Source: a virus. From it: DNA of 44,599 nucleotides. The position numbers were made by a program, and so were the translations under genes. The notes beneath the pieces were generated by a model. It was not told the origin of the DNA and did not search any database. It saw only the letters and a program-made list of their open reading frames with translations. Shown here in pieces: positions 13,983 through 21,870 of the stretch. Where the stretch lies: positions 1 to 44,599 of the IMG/VR virus record IMGVR_UViG_3300033149_002731; one strand, 5' to 3'. Position 1 is the stretch's first letter; the number at the start of each line of letters is the position of its first letter.

Positions 13983-14444
13983 TTAAAACGGGCAATCATC
14001 TTCTGCAAATTCCGTAGATTCAAATTCATCAATATCAAGTAATTTATTAATAAAACAATTTTGGAATTCCCCGTTAGCGGTTTTCTTGGTTTTGAGCGTA
14101 ACTTCAATAATCGAATCAAGTATGCTAGGCAACTTATCCGGCAGATCAGAGATATTAGGAGAATCCAATCCGCAAATAAACATTTCCTTTTTCATCCATT
14201 TAACGCTTTCTTCGTTGTCAAGCCCCCTGTAGTGGAATATTTTTCTGCCTTTATTTTCCTGCGGAGAGATAACAGTAAGAACCCATGCTAACTGCAATCT
14301 TCCGCTTTTTTTGGCATTTTCAAATCTTATTTCATCAATACTTACCTGATATTTTCCGTCAGGCAAATTTTTAAATTCATCTTCTACAACCGCTTCTCGC
14401 CAAGCACTGTCAAATTCTTTTAACTGACTCCTAATATCGTCCAT
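13983..14444 (-). CDS. DUF669 family, single-strand DNA-binding-like protein
   Basis: A 153-residue protein of the DUF669 type: FKNLPDGKYQVSIDEIRFENAKKSGRLQLAWVLTV is an OB-fold-like start, followed by GRKIFHYRGLDNEESVKW. The protein ends FAEDDCPF, an acidic tip closing in PF like that of bacterial SSB proteins, which recruits replication and recombination partners. It lies directly between the Sak4-like ATPase and YopX, a common recombination module order. The ATG overlaps the ATPase stop (TAATG). Confidence 0.8.
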   Translation of the reverse strand: MDDIRSQLKEFDSAWREAVVEDEFKNLPDGKYQVSIDEIRFENAKKSGRLQLAWVLTVISPQENKGRKIFHYRGLDNEESVKWMKKEMFICGLDSPNISDLPDKLPSILDSIIEVTLKTKKTANGEFQNCFINKLLDIDEFESTEFAEDDCPF

Positions 14445-15139
14445 TAATTTTTCACTCCTTCATAAAATGCTTTACAAAATTTTTGAAAATCCAACGGGAG
14501 AACAGGAGGCAATTTACCCGTTCTATCTCCTGCTTCCCAGTTTTCCGATGGCTTAGTGCGGATAATTCTGACCTCTCCGTCATCAGTTATGGTGCTTTCA
14601 ACGAAAAGTATTATGTCGCTCATTCCCAGAACAATTTCCCTAGCTGATCTTTGCAGGGTAGGAACTGCTTTGTTTATTGTTGCTGTGCGAGTTTTAATTT
14701 CAATAGTGTCGGAATGACTAATCATAACTAAGCCATACGGCAACAAACTTAGTTTAGTTAAAGCCCTTGTAAATTCGTCTTTAACCAGTTGCCACCCCTT
14801 ACCCCAATCAAGATCAGACTCATGCTGTATGCCGTTTTTCTTTCGGACATATTCTGAGCAGGCCTTAAATAAGTTGTCTATTGTGTCAACGATAATTGTT
14901 TTAAATTGATGCTTTCCTTCGGCAATTTCTTTGCAGGAAACCAAGAACGCCTCCCATGTTGGAATAGGTGTTTGAAAAACCTCTAAGCTGTTTAACCCTG
15001 CTTCTGTCGCCAAAAACAAAGGCATATCAAATTGGCTTGCTAATGTAGATTTGCCAATTTTAGGTGGGCCATAAATTAAAATAACCTGTTCTTCTAGCTT
15101 TGTTTTTGTTGGTGTTTTAGAAATTGGCAACGCTGCCAT
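14444..15139 (-). CDS. Sak4-like RecA-fold ATPase (AAA_24)
   Basis: A 231-residue ATPase. Walker A GPPKIGKST (24-32) and Walker B TIIVDTID (81-88) frame a RecA-like core; a conserved LVMISHSD strand follows. Phage Sak4 proteins are short RecA/Rad51-like single-strand annealing recombinases that work with an SSB, here the adjacent DUF669 protein, and an exonuclease, here the Cas4-like enzyme upstream. AAGGAGGAGG precedes the ATG, which lies inside the nuclease gene. Confidence 0.85.
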   Translation of the reverse strand: MAALPISKTPTKTKLEEQVILIYGPPKIGKSTLASQFDMPLFLATEAGLNSLEVFQTPIPTWEAFLVSCKEIAEGKHQFKTIIVDTIDNLFKACSEYVRKKNGIQHESDLDWGKGWQLVKDEFTRALTKLSLLPYGLVMISHSDTIEIKTRTATINKAVPTLQRSAREIVLGMSDIILFVESTITDDGEVRIIRTKPSENWEAGDRTGKLPPVLPLDFQKFCKAFYEGVKN

Positions 15140-16034
15140 GTTCTTCCTCCTCCTTTAATTCAGAATTAACTTCCTTTTGTTTAAACAAATCTTTCGCATC
15201 TGGGTATTTAGCGCATAATGGAATATATTCACATTTCCCCCAGTCCTTACACCGGCTTGTATTTTTGTACCAAAGCCCTTCTCGTTGGCATTTAAGCATG
15301 TCTTGTGTGAGCCACCATAAATCAGCTTCAAATTCGGCTAAATCTTCCTGTGAGCGGTAGAGTTTTTCTTCGTAAAAATAAAACTCTGGACGGTTTTTGT
15401 AGTCTTGAATAAGGCGATTAATGAATTGGTTAACTGTTTCTTTTTTGGTTTGCCGGATAGAAGGCTTGCGGAGTATGCGGTAAATAACACCAGTTATTTT
15501 AATATTGCAGAATTTTTGAATAGCATATATATAGGTTGTTATTTGGGTATCAAGCATTAATTTATCAATGTAAGATTTGTCTACTGTGCCAGCCGTCTTA
15601 TACTCTACAAGCCACCACTGGCCATTTATCTTTACCAAATCATCAGGCTTGCCACCAAGCACAAAACTTCTGCTTTTTGCTCTTGTTATTGGATTAATAA
15701 TCGGAATTTCAAATATAAGCTCTGGTTTTCTTTCTTCTGCCTCCGGGAAACAGATACCAAACCGTTCAAAGTATCCTTCTAGCATAGCCTGTACTATAGC
15801 TTTGTTAACTTCTATTTTATTTGCTTCGTCTTGATCAAAAGGAAAAATATCATCAAATACTGTTAATGCTTCCTCAACATTACCAATTTCAAGTCCTTTA
15901 TGAACAGCAGAACCAATACCTTTAGGTTCTTTTTCGATTCGCGGTACTAATTGTAATGTATTCCGATAATAATAAGCTCTACGACAATTTTTAAATTGGC
16001 CAATGGTGCTGTTCGTGAGTAATGTCTTTTCCAC
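15117..16034 (-). CDS. Cas4/AddB-like Fe-S exonuclease
   Basis: A 305-residue PD-(D/E)xK nuclease. C17 near the start (FKNCRRAYYY) and C262, C268 and C274 near the end (RCKDWGKCEYIPLC) are placed as the four iron-sulfur ligands of Cas4/AddB nucleases. GKPDDLV and WWLVEYKTAG supply the catalytic D and E-x-K, and the motif Q-x-x-x-Y (DTQITTYIYA) follows. It likely resects DNA ends for the Sak4-like annealing system. It is not part of a CRISPR adaptation operon; no cas1 or cas2 is present. The start is GTG with GGGAGGGAG upstream. Confidence 0.85.
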   Translation of the reverse strand: MEKTLLTNSTIGQFKNCRRAYYYRNTLQLVPRIEKEPKGIGSAVHKGLEIGNVEEALTVFDDIFPFDQDEANKIEVNKAIVQAMLEGYFERFGICFPEAEERKPELIFEIPIINPITRAKSRSFVLGGKPDDLVKINGQWWLVEYKTAGTVDKSYIDKLMLDTQITTYIYAIQKFCNIKITGVIYRILRKPSIRQTKKETVNQFINRLIQDYKNRPEFYFYEEKLYRSQEDLAEFEADLWWLTQDMLKCQREGLWYKNTSRCKDWGKCEYIPLCAKYPDAKDLFKQKEVNSELKEEEEHGSVANF

Positions 16035-16049
16035 TTTTTCTCCCTCCCC

Positions 16050-16259
16050 TCAAATTTTCTCTAAAGCCTCTTCAACGGTTATAAGTTCCGGATCTATATA
16101 TTCCAACAAACAACTGTCAAATTCCGTACACAATATACGTCCATCTATAAAATAAACATCTTCGTCTGGATATATTTCTCTCCCACATTGATCGCACTTC
16201 GTTACAGGCGCTTCTGCCTGTGGGTCAGGTGCGCCCTGGCTATACATATCCAGGTTCAT
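16050..16259 (-). CDS. Small zinc-ribbon protein
   Basis: A 69-residue protein with CDQCGREIYPDEDVY and a later C pair region (LCTEFDSCLLEY), fitting one zinc ribbon, followed by an acidic tail. The start overlaps the stop of the preceding gene. Function unknown. Confidence 0.6.
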   Translation of the reverse strand: MNLDMYSQGAPDPQAEAPVTKCDQCGREIYPDEDVYFIDGRILCTEFDSCLLEYIDPELITVEEALEKI

Positions 16260-16501
16260 ATTGCCACCCCCTCGAATTTAGCTTTGAGTTCCTGGTATTT
16301 TTTCTGCTCATCCTTTTCTTTTTTGGCTACTAGATCGATTTCGCTGGCATCGGACACCATCTGCCCAACGCCTAAAACATAGTCATAAACCCAAATTTTA
16401 AGGTGATCCGGAATCCCGAACTCGCCAATTTTTATTGTTACGGCCCTCCGCTTGGGTGCTTCTTTTTGCCACTCTACAAACTTGTTCAGGTCGCCGTGCA
16501 T
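16256..16501 (-). CDS. Small early protein, coiled-coil tail
   Basis: An 81-residue protein (MHGDLNKFVEWQKEA...) with a beta-type middle (VTIKIGEFGIP) and a highly charged helical tail (AKKEKDEQKKYQELKAKFEG). AAGGAGAG precedes the ATG. Function unknown. Confidence 0.6.
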   Translation of the reverse strand: MHGDLNKFVEWQKEAPKRRAVTIKIGEFGIPDHLKIWVYDYVLGVGQMVSDASEIDLVAKKEKDEQKKYQELKAKFEGVAI

Positions 16502-16623
16502 TTAATTTCTCTCCTTTCTTTTTATTGGCCAGGCTTGCCGGGCAGCCCAGCCTACCCTTTGCACCCCCGGCGATACCTAGATATCCCATTCAGCCTTTTG
16601 CGGCATTGGGTTTTAATTATGTA

Positions 16624-16730
16624 CGGCAGGGGCAGGGACTCGAACCCTGCAGTGACTGCTTTTGGTAGTTATCTGGAATTTTCCCATGCTTTCCGCTATC
16701 CCATTGCGTCTACTGTTCCGCCACCCCGCC
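16624..16730 (-). tRNA. Degenerate tRNA-Leu-like sequence
   Basis: The minus strand starts with GGCGGGG and the tRNA-Leu-like D arm TGGCGGAACAGTAGACGC. It ends with a perfect T arm (CAGGG, TTCGAGT, CCCTG) and CCCTGCC, which pairs with the 5' end over 7 bases with one G-U. Between them a stem TGGGAT/ATTCCA encloses 18 bases instead of a 7-base anticodon loop, and an extra C separates the T stem from the acceptor. CCA is not encoded. It is about 20 bases too long for a tRNA-Leu. Probably a decayed tRNA, or a tRNA-like regulatory RNA. Confidence 0.45.
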
Positions 16731-16747
16731 CAAGCTTTAAAAATACA

Positions 16748-16948
16748 TTACCCGCGCAGGTTAGTAACCCAGTTGTCGTATTCCCTTTTTTCATGTGCGA
16801 TTCTGGGCTCTAGTTCTTGCTCAATCCTGAGGTTAGCAGAGTCTAACTTATCTCCTATTTTTTTGCATTCCGCTTGTAGTTTGTTATGCTTTTCTTGCAG
16901 CCGCCGGTACCTGGAAAGCAAATCTTCATACTTATCCTGATAATTCAC
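16748..16948 (-). CDS. Short coiled-coil protein
   Basis: A 66-residue, almost entirely helical and charged protein with heptad spacing (YRRLQEKHNKLQAECKKIGDKLDSANLRIEQEL). The start is GTG with AAGGAGC upstream. It may dimerise; role unknown. Confidence 0.55.
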   Translation of the reverse strand: MNYQDKYEDLLSRYRRLQEKHNKLQAECKKIGDKLDSANLRIEQELEPRIAHEKREYDNWVTNLRG

Positions 16949-16969
16949 TGTCTTGCTCCTTTCTTTGTT

Positions 16970-17074
16970 TTAGGCAGGGGCCGGGGCCACTCTCCCCGGC
17001 ACGGCAGCTTTTTCACATCTACGCCTTTTCGCGCGATTTCGTATCTGCCACAAGCACGTTATGTTCTCTTGCAT
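16970..17074 (-). CDS. Very small basic ORF
   Basis: A 34-residue ORF (MQENITCLWQIRNRAKRRR...) with GGCGGGGTG just before the ATG. The frame is open upstream to about 17112 without a better start. It is rich in arginine, then alanine and proline. Weak evidence; it may be a decayed gene end. Confidence 0.35.
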   Translation of the reverse strand: MQENITCLWQIRNRAKRRRCEKAAVPGRVAPAPA

Positions 17075-17137
17075 CACCCCGCCAAACTTTTCAGCAACAG
17101 GGGCAAAAGACGGCCCCTTGCCCTTGCCGCTGGTTTA

Positions 17138-17404
17138 CTACGCTGCGTCCTTCGGGCACATTTCGTTTAGTGCCCATGCCACCGGGCACATGGCACATTC
17201 GCCTTCCAATAGCTCAGTTATATGTAACAACTTTGCGACGTTCGCAACTATGTCGCGGGGAATTGGCCTAGTACTATTTTCGTACTGGCAAAGTGTTGCA
17301 GGGCTCACTCCGAGTTTGTGGGCTAGGTAAAATTGCGGGAAGCCTCTCTTCTCGCGCCCTATTCTGATTTGTTCTCCCAGGGTGAAGCGTCTAATGTTCT
17401 TCAC
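17138..17404 (-). CDS. XRE-family helix-turn-helix regulator
   Basis: An 88-residue protein. LGEQIRIGREKRGFPQFYLAHKLGVSPATLCQYENSTRPIP is a complete XRE helix-turn-helix. A cysteine-rich end (CAMCPVAWALNEMC) may bind metal. The GTG at 17404 is chosen because AAGGGAGGG ends 6 bases upstream. It is the third regulator of the early operon and may act as a second repressor, or as a Cro- or CII-like protein. Confidence 0.75.
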   Translation of the reverse strand: MKNIRRFTLGEQIRIGREKRGFPQFYLAHKLGVSPATLCQYENSTRPIPRDIVANVAKLLHITELLEGECAMCPVAWALNEMCPKDAA

Positions 17405-17480
17405 AGCCAACCCTCCCTTCTAGGTTTTTTGAAGTTTTCAAAAAAATGCAATATAAACTCCCGAAATGCGTATACTATAA

Positions 17481-17654
17481 CTAGGCCATTTTTCTAGCCA
17501 TTCTGAACAACCCGTCTCTGTCAATTCGGTATGGCTTGCCGTGTGGGGACAGTGGAAGAAGATGTAATTTACGGTACAAAGTATTCGGTTTCACGTCTAG
17601 CAGCTCAGCGGCTTCCTGGATCGTGAGCCAGAGGGGGAGCGAACGTCTATTCAA
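17481..17654 (-). CDS. Excisionase-like HTH protein
   Basis: A 57-residue protein with a MerR/excisionase-type helix-turn-helix: LWLTIQEAAELLDVKPNTLYRKLH, then HGKPYRIDRDGLFRMARKMA. Small basic proteins of this kind direct excision by the tyrosine integrase or recognise DNA in early control. The start is TTG, supported by a perfect AAAGGAGG 6 bases upstream that lies inside the end of the preceding gene. It has no ATG or GTG start. As second gene of the lytic operon opposite the repressor, it is well placed to act as Xis. Confidence 0.7.
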   Translation of the reverse strand: MNRRSLPLWLTIQEAAELLDVKPNTLYRKLHLLPLSPHGKPYRIDRDGLFRMARKMA

Positions 17655-17903
17655 TTAGGACACCTCCTTTTGGTCGCAACTATACGAAACGGACTGTTTT
17701 TCGGCAAAAAAAACTTCTTCTATGGTGAGATTAAATATGCAACTAATTTTATAGGCCAAATCAAGGGATATTTTTCTTTTTCCAGATTCTAAATGCGAAT
17801 AATAGGAGTTAGAAATATTAAGCTTTCTCGCCATATTTTCTTGTGATAATTTTAATGCCTTTCTTAATAGCTTTAAGTTTTTTATCGAAACTATTTTAAT
17901 CAC
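17655..17903 (-). CDS. Cro-like XRE regulator
   Basis: An 82-residue protein with the XRE helix-turn-helix LRKALKLSQENMARKLNISNSYYSHLESGKRKIS. It is the first gene of the leftward lytic operon, divergent from the CI-like repressor, so a Cro-like role is likely. The annotated start is GTG at 17903; the AAGGGG run directly touches it, so a slightly later non-standard start is possible. Confidence 0.75.
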   Translation of the reverse strand: MIKIVSIKNLKLLRKALKLSQENMARKLNISNSYYSHLESGKRKISLDLAYKISCIFNLTIEEVFFAEKQSVSYSCDQKEVS

Positions 17904-17935
17904 CCCTTTTTTGACTTTCCGCTTTGTATAGTTTT

Positions 17936-17964
17936 ATATTACCATACATAATGGAAAGCGTCAA
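17936..17964 (-). promoter_or_regulatory. Early lytic promoter with flanking inverted repeats
   Basis: TTGACG (17959-17964) and TAATAT (17936-17941) with a 17-base spacer face the Cro-like gene. GACTTTCCGC (17913-17922) upstream on the plus strand and GGAAAGCGTC (17953-17962) form an inverted pair around the promoter, likely operators for the CI/Cro proteins. Confidence 0.6.
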
Positions 17965-18045
17965 TACCTTTTGTAAAGAAAAATAGATATTTTTTTGTTT
18001 TTGAAGTAAAATCTGTACATAGCGTATGGAGGGTGTTATAAATAA

Positions 18046-18378
18046 ATGGAGTTTAAAGACAGGCTCAGAGAATTACGCATTAACGCAGGGTTAACACAAA
18101 AGGAACTTGGGCAAAAGCTTAATTTAGCAGAATCCACTATTTCTCACTATGAAAGCGGCATTAGAACTCCAGATCCAAAATCAATATTACGTTTAGCCGA
18201 TTTATTTAAATGTTCGATGGATTATATTTGCGGCCGATCAGATTCCCGCGATCAAATAACCCTGGCTGCCCATGATACCAAAGCCCCGCGCGAAATATCG
18301 CCGGAGGTTCGAGAATATATAATAAAGCTGGCAGAGAGCTTCATCGAAGAGGAGGAAAGGAAAAAGAAAGAAAGGTAA
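18046..18378 (+). CDS. CI-like XRE repressor
   Basis: A 110-residue protein. Residues 4-58 form an XRE helix-turn-helix (LRELRINAGLTQKELGQKLNLAESTISHYESGIRTP), followed by a charged helical tail (REYIIKLAESFIEEEERKK). It lacks the LexA-like self-cleaving domain. Together with the ImmA-like gene 6 bases downstream, this suggests repressor removal by the metalloprotease-type partner, as in ICEBs1. A GGAGGGTG site lies about 10 bases before the ATG. It heads the lysogenic plus-strand operon. Confidence 0.85.
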   Translation: MEFKDRLRELRINAGLTQKELGQKLNLAESTISHYESGIRTPDPKSILRLADLFKCSMDYICGRSDSRDQITLAAHDTKAPREISPEVREYIIKLAESFIEEEERKKKER

Positions 18379-18384
18379 AAAAAC

Positions 18385-18813
18385 ATGCCTGGTGAAATGT
18401 TTAAGCTGTCAAAGAAAGAAGGCATAATTGTTAAATTCTGGTCTTTGCCAGAAGATATTTTGGGGGCTTATTTCCGCAGGGGGGAAAGATCGCCAGTTAT
18501 AATTTTGGAAGAATTCTTAGAGCTTAAACCCAGGTTGTTACGCTGTATCTTCGCAGAGGAACTCGGGCATCATTTTACCACAGCTTTCGATCTGCTTGCA
18601 TTTGCCAGGGAATGTCAGTATATGTATATGAAATATGAAAAGCTGGCGTTGTGGTGGGCAGCAAAATATCTTCTGCCCTGGGAAAAAATTAAAGAAGCGG
18701 TTTACAAAGGGTATGAAACAGAATATGATCTAGCACGGCATTTCTACGTGACAGAAAGATTTGTCGGGACAAGCCTAAAGTTATATCGTGAGAAAGGTTA
18801 TTTATTTTTTTAG
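18385..18813 (+). CDS. ImmA/IrrE-like anti-repressor metalloprotease
   Basis: A 142-residue ImmA/IrrE-family protein. The motif reads AEELGHHFTT (57-66), so the first histidine of HExxH is a glutamate (E58-E59-L-G-H62). The same AEELGHH form is familiar in phage members, so this may be normal for the subgroup; whether it still binds zinc cannot be told. It lies 6 bases after the repressor gene, the usual ImmR-ImmA pairing, and would inactivate the repressor on induction. Confidence 0.8.
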   Translation: MPGEMFKLSKKEGIIVKFWSLPEDILGAYFRRGERSPVIILEEFLELKPRLLRCIFAEELGHHFTTAFDLLAFARECQYMYMKYEKLALWWAAKYLLPWEKIKEAVYKGYETEYDLARHFYVTERFVGTSLKLYREKGYLFF

Positions 18814-18871
18814 CTTTCCGGAAATTATTGTTAAATTTTAAAAAAATAAAGCAAAAGGAGAGGGATGGATA

Positions 18872-19774
18872 ATGAAAAGATTTTTTGTAATATTTGCTGT
18901 TTTAATTTTGGTTTCGCTCACTGGCTGCACCGTCGAAACAGTAACGCCTGAAAAAGAATCACAGGAAGAAGTTAAGCCTATAGAAATATACGAAGAAGGA
19001 ATCCAGCAATTTGAATCTGGCAATTATGAAAAAGCAATTGAATTTTTGGAAAAAATCGCTAGCAATGATCCAAAGTATACCGACGCTCAAAATAAAATTA
19101 AAGAAATAAACTTACTTTATTCCGCAGAAAATTACGCTGAAGGAATAAAGCAATTTGAGATAGAAAATTACGAAAAAGCACTCAGTTTTTTGGAAAAGGT
19201 TATTGACAGTGATCCAAATTACATTGATGCAGAAACAAAAATAACCAAAATCAACCATATAAAAGCTGATATCTGCCTGAAGGCAGCAAAAGAATATTTA
19301 TCCGACAACAATTTCATCAGAGCCAAATCAGAAGCGAATAAAGCATTAAATTATAATCCTGAACTTACTGAAGCCCAAAAATTGTTGCTGCAAATAGATT
19401 CAAAAGAACAGGCATATATTCAGGCTAAAAAAGAAAAAGAAATTGCCGATTACAAGGCTAGTTGTAAAACTTATGAATTTAGGGTACTAAAAAAAGATGC
19501 TGATTCATTGAAAGGTGAAAGAATAAAACTCAAAGGCGAAGTTCTTCAGATACTTGAACAAAGCGGGAGCGCTGATATCCGGTTAGCCGTTACCCGTACA
19601 AGCTACGGATGGAGCTATAACGATGTGGTTTATGTAGTTTACTTAGGTACTACAGATATTTACGAAGAAGATGTTATTACTGTTTGGGGAGAAGTTAGCG
19701 GTTCTTATACGTACGAATCGATCGCCGGTTATAATATTACCTTGCCACTTGTAAGAGCAAAATATTTGCAATAA
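18872..19774 (+). CDS. TPR-containing lipoprotein
   Basis: A 300-residue lipoprotein. The lipobox LTGC puts the lipidated cysteine at C19. Three TPR-like repeats follow (GIQQFESGNYEKAIEFLEKI, GIKQFEIENYEKALSFLEKV and LKAAKEYLSDNNFIRAKSEA), then a C-terminal beta-rich OB-like part (ERIKLKGEVLQIL ... VITVWGEVSG). It is exported and anchored on the outer membrane face of a Gram-positive cell. It lies in the repressor-integrase operon, so it is likely made in the lysogen as a lysogenic-conversion or superinfection-exclusion factor. Its signal peptide is nearly the same as that of the next gene. Confidence 0.8.
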   Translation: MKRFFVIFAVLILVSLTGCTVETVTPEKESQEEVKPIEIYEEGIQQFESGNYEKAIEFLEKIASNDPKYTDAQNKIKEINLLYSAENYAEGIKQFEIENYEKALSFLEKVIDSDPNYIDAETKITKINHIKADICLKAAKEYLSDNNFIRAKSEANKALNYNPELTEAQKLLLQIDSKEQAYIQAKKEKEIADYKASCKTYEFRVLKKDADSLKGERIKLKGEVLQILEQSGSADIRLAVTRTSYGWSYNDVVYVVYLGTTDIYEEDVITVWGEVSGSYTYESIAGYNITLPLVRAKYLQ

Positions 19775-19790
19775 ATAAGGAGAATAAAAC

Positions 19791-20333
19791 ATGAAGAGAT
19801 TTTTTGTATTACTTATCGTTTTGAGCTTAGTTTTGGTTGCCGGGTGCGCTTCGGGAACAGTAACACCAGAAAAGGTTGATCCCGAACAGTCCACAGAACA
19901 ACCCCAAGAAGAGCCCCAACCACAACAAGAAATATTCAAAATAGGTGATACCGTAAAAATGGGAAGCCTCATATTCACCCTCAATTCTGCCCGTTGGGAT
20001 ACTGGGGATCAATGGATAAGCCCCGAAGCTAACGAAAAATGGTTAGTTTTAGACTGCACAATAGAAAATACCGACAACAAATTTGCAGTAATTTCTAGTA
20101 TAATGATGTTTAAACTTTACGATGAAAATAATTATACAAGAAAACTTCAAATATTTGCTGACACAAAAGGGCAACTGGACGGAGAACTAGGCGCAGGACG
20201 TAAAATGAGCGGCGAAATAGCTTTTTCCGTTGAAAAAGGGCAAACCGAATGGGAGTTTATTTTCCAACCACAAGTTTTTGGCTTTGGGCAGGCTATATTT
20301 GAAATCACAGAAAAGGAAATTACCAGTAAATAG
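19791..20333 (+). CDS. DUF4352-like lipoprotein
   Basis: A 180-residue lipoprotein. Lipobox VAGC (C19) is followed by a proline/glutamate/glutamine linker (about residues 25-46). An immunoglobulin-like DUF4352-type domain follows (FKIGDTVKMGSLIFTLNSARW ... WLVLDCTIENTDNKFAVIS ... LGAGRKMSGEIAFSVEKG). This domain is common in exported Firmicutes lipoproteins. The first 11 residues after the cysteine share TVTPEK with the upstream lipoprotein, so the export module appears duplicated. Confidence 0.8.
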   Translation: MKRFFVLLIVLSLVLVAGCASGTVTPEKVDPEQSTEQPQEEPQPQQEIFKIGDTVKMGSLIFTLNSARWDTGDQWISPEANEKWLVLDCTIENTDNKFAVISSIMMFKLYDENNYTRKLQIFADTKGQLDGELGAGRKMSGEIAFSVEKGQTEWEFIFQPQVFGFGQAIFEITEKEITSK

Positions 20334-20348
20334 AAAGGGGAAATCTAT

Positions 20349-20564
20349 ATGGCTAAATGTCCAAAATGCAACGCAACCATCGAAGAAGGAGTTACCTTGT
20401 GCGGTAACTGTAAGGCCTCGATTGTTTGGAAAAACAAACAACCAAGATTAAGCGGGGCATATATAACAAAAGAAATAGGAAAAAACTTAACAATTATTGG
20501 TTGTTTAATACCACTTATAATTACAATTATATTTTTTCTTTATACTACAACTAAAATTTTCTAA
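20349..20564 (+). CDS. Zinc-ribbon membrane protein
   Basis: A 71-residue protein. CPKC (4-7) and CGNC (about 19-22) make an N-terminal zinc ribbon, and residues 48-66 (LTIIGCLIPLIITIIFFLY) are a single membrane segment. AGAAAGGGG precedes the ATG. Third cargo gene in the lysogenic operon. Confidence 0.7.
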   Translation: MAKCPKCNATIEEGVTLCGNCKASIVWKNKQPRLSGAYITKEIGKNLTIIGCLIPLIITIIFFLYTTTKIF

Positions 20565-20573
20565 GGAGAAGAC

Positions 20574-21806
20574 ATGCGCGGGCACATCCAAAAAAAAGGA
20601 AAAAATTACTACCTCATCTTGGAGCTTGATTCTGACACCCGAGACCGCCGGAGAAAAACCCTCTCTGTCCGAAAAGAGCTTGGCCTGAATAGACCGGCGA
20701 AATGGAAAGAGGCAGACGCGCTTCTGACGCGCAAATTGAGAGAGCTTCAAGACGGGGTGTTCTTTGAGTCAACGACACAAACGGTAGGAGAATATTTGAA
20801 ATATTGGCTAGAAAATTACGGTATTAATTTACGGCAAACAACGCACGAAAGTTATAAATCTTTCATAGATTTACATATAGTTCCTGAAATTGGCAGTATT
20901 CAGTTAGCCAAATTAAAGCCAACACACCTGGACAAGCTCTATACCAAGAAACTGAAAGAAGGTCGTGCTGATGGCAAACCAGGCGGCCTTTCGGCACGTT
21001 CTGTAAGATATATACATACGATCATACGGGAGGCGTTGAAACACGCTGTCAAGCGTGACTTGATCTTCCGGAACGTGGCAGAAAAAGTTGATCCCCCGAG
21101 GCAAAGGAAAAAAGAGCAAAAAGCATGGACAGCGAAGCAAGCGCAACAATTTTTACAGGCGGTTGCCGAACACCAGCACTACCCCCTTTATCTCCTTGCT
21201 TTGGCAACTGGCATGAGGCGCGGAGAACTTTTGGGCTTACATTGGGCTGATGTCGATTTGGATCGAGGAATAATTGTGGTCCGCAATTCTCTAGTTGCCA
21301 TCCGCAAGGGAGCGGTTTTGCAAGAAAATGTAAAAACGCAAGGGTCAAGAAGGGCAATAAAAATATCGCCCAACGTCACCCATGTTCTCAGAAAACACAA
21401 AGCCTTGCAGGAACAGGCAAGAATTGTTTTGGGGTATGACAACAAAGGCTTGGTTTTTTTAAGTTTAGCCGGAACACCAATTTCCCCTCGGAATTTAACC
21501 AGGCATTTTGAATCCGTCATAGAAAAAGAAAAACTCCCCAAAATTCCCTTTCACTCCCTCAGACACACCAACGCAACTATGCTTGCCCAAGCGAACGTCC
21601 ACATGAAAGTGATCTCCGGTAGACTGGGTCATTCCTCGATCTCAATCACCGACATATACGCGCACTTTGTCGCTGATATGCAGGACGAAGCATCCCAAAA
21701 AATAGATCAAGTTCTGAATCTAGATCAAAAAAGTTCTGCCAAAAGTTCTGCCCTAATCCAAAATGAAACACATGAAAACACGAAAAAAGCCCCCTACGTG
21801 CATTGA
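20574..21806 (+). CDS. int: Tyrosine integrase
   Basis: A 410-residue phage integrase. Residues 1-60 form an AP2-like arm-binding domain, 70-175 the SAM-like core-binding domain and 185-365 the catalytic domain. The catalytic residues are R215 (ATGMRRGEL), K254, H327 and R330 (HSLRH), H353 (LGHSS) and nucleophile Y362 (DIYAHF). AAGGAGAAG precedes the ATG. The last 40 residues include KSSAKSSA, encoded by a tandem 12-bp repeat that probably is the left arm of attP. It recombines attP, immediately downstream, with a host tRNA-Pro gene. Confidence 0.95.
   Translation: MRGHIQKKGKNYYLILELDSDTRDRRRKTLSVRKELGLNRPAKWKEADALLTRKLRELQDGVFFESTTQTVGEYLKYWLENYGINLRQTTHESYKSFIDLHIVPEIGSIQLAKLKPTHLDKLYTKKLKEGRADGKPGGLSARSVRYIHTIIREALKHAVKRDLIFRNVAEKVDPPRQRKKEQKAWTAKQAQQFLQAVAEHQHYPLYLLALATGMRRGELLGLHWADVDLDRGIIVVRNSLVAIRKGAVLQENVKTQGSRRAIKISPNVTHVLRKHKALQEQARIVLGYDNKGLVFLSLAGTPISPRNLTRHFESVIEKEKLPKIPFHSLRHTNATMLAQANVHMKVISGRLGHSSISITDIYAHFVADMQDEASQKIDQVLNLDQKSSAKSSALIQNETHENTKKAPYVH
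21729..21752. repeat. Left arm-type integrase sites of attP
   Basis: Two tandem exact copies of AAAAGTTCTGCC inside the 3' end of int, about 120-140 bases before the tRNA-like core. The same AAGTTCTGCC occurs twice on the other side of the core (21991-22013), as expected of arm sites. Confidence 0.65.
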
Positions 21807-21870
21807 TAAAACCCTTTATTCGTGGGAATCCGGGTTAATTCAGTACGAACAAAGATGAGGACAGCTTTCG

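Noticed and set aside
15117-16034. Cas4-like nuclease as part of the CRISPR-Cas system
   Set aside because: It is 8.5 kb away, in the recombination module with Sak4 and DUF669, and no cas1 or cas2 is present.
16398-16589. 63-codon minus-strand frame
   Set aside because: It overlaps a well-supported gene over 100 bases and has no ribosome site.
18385-18813. ImmA-like protein as an inactive enzyme because of E instead of H in HExxH
   Set aside because: The AEELGHH form appears common in phage members, so inactivity cannot be claimed.
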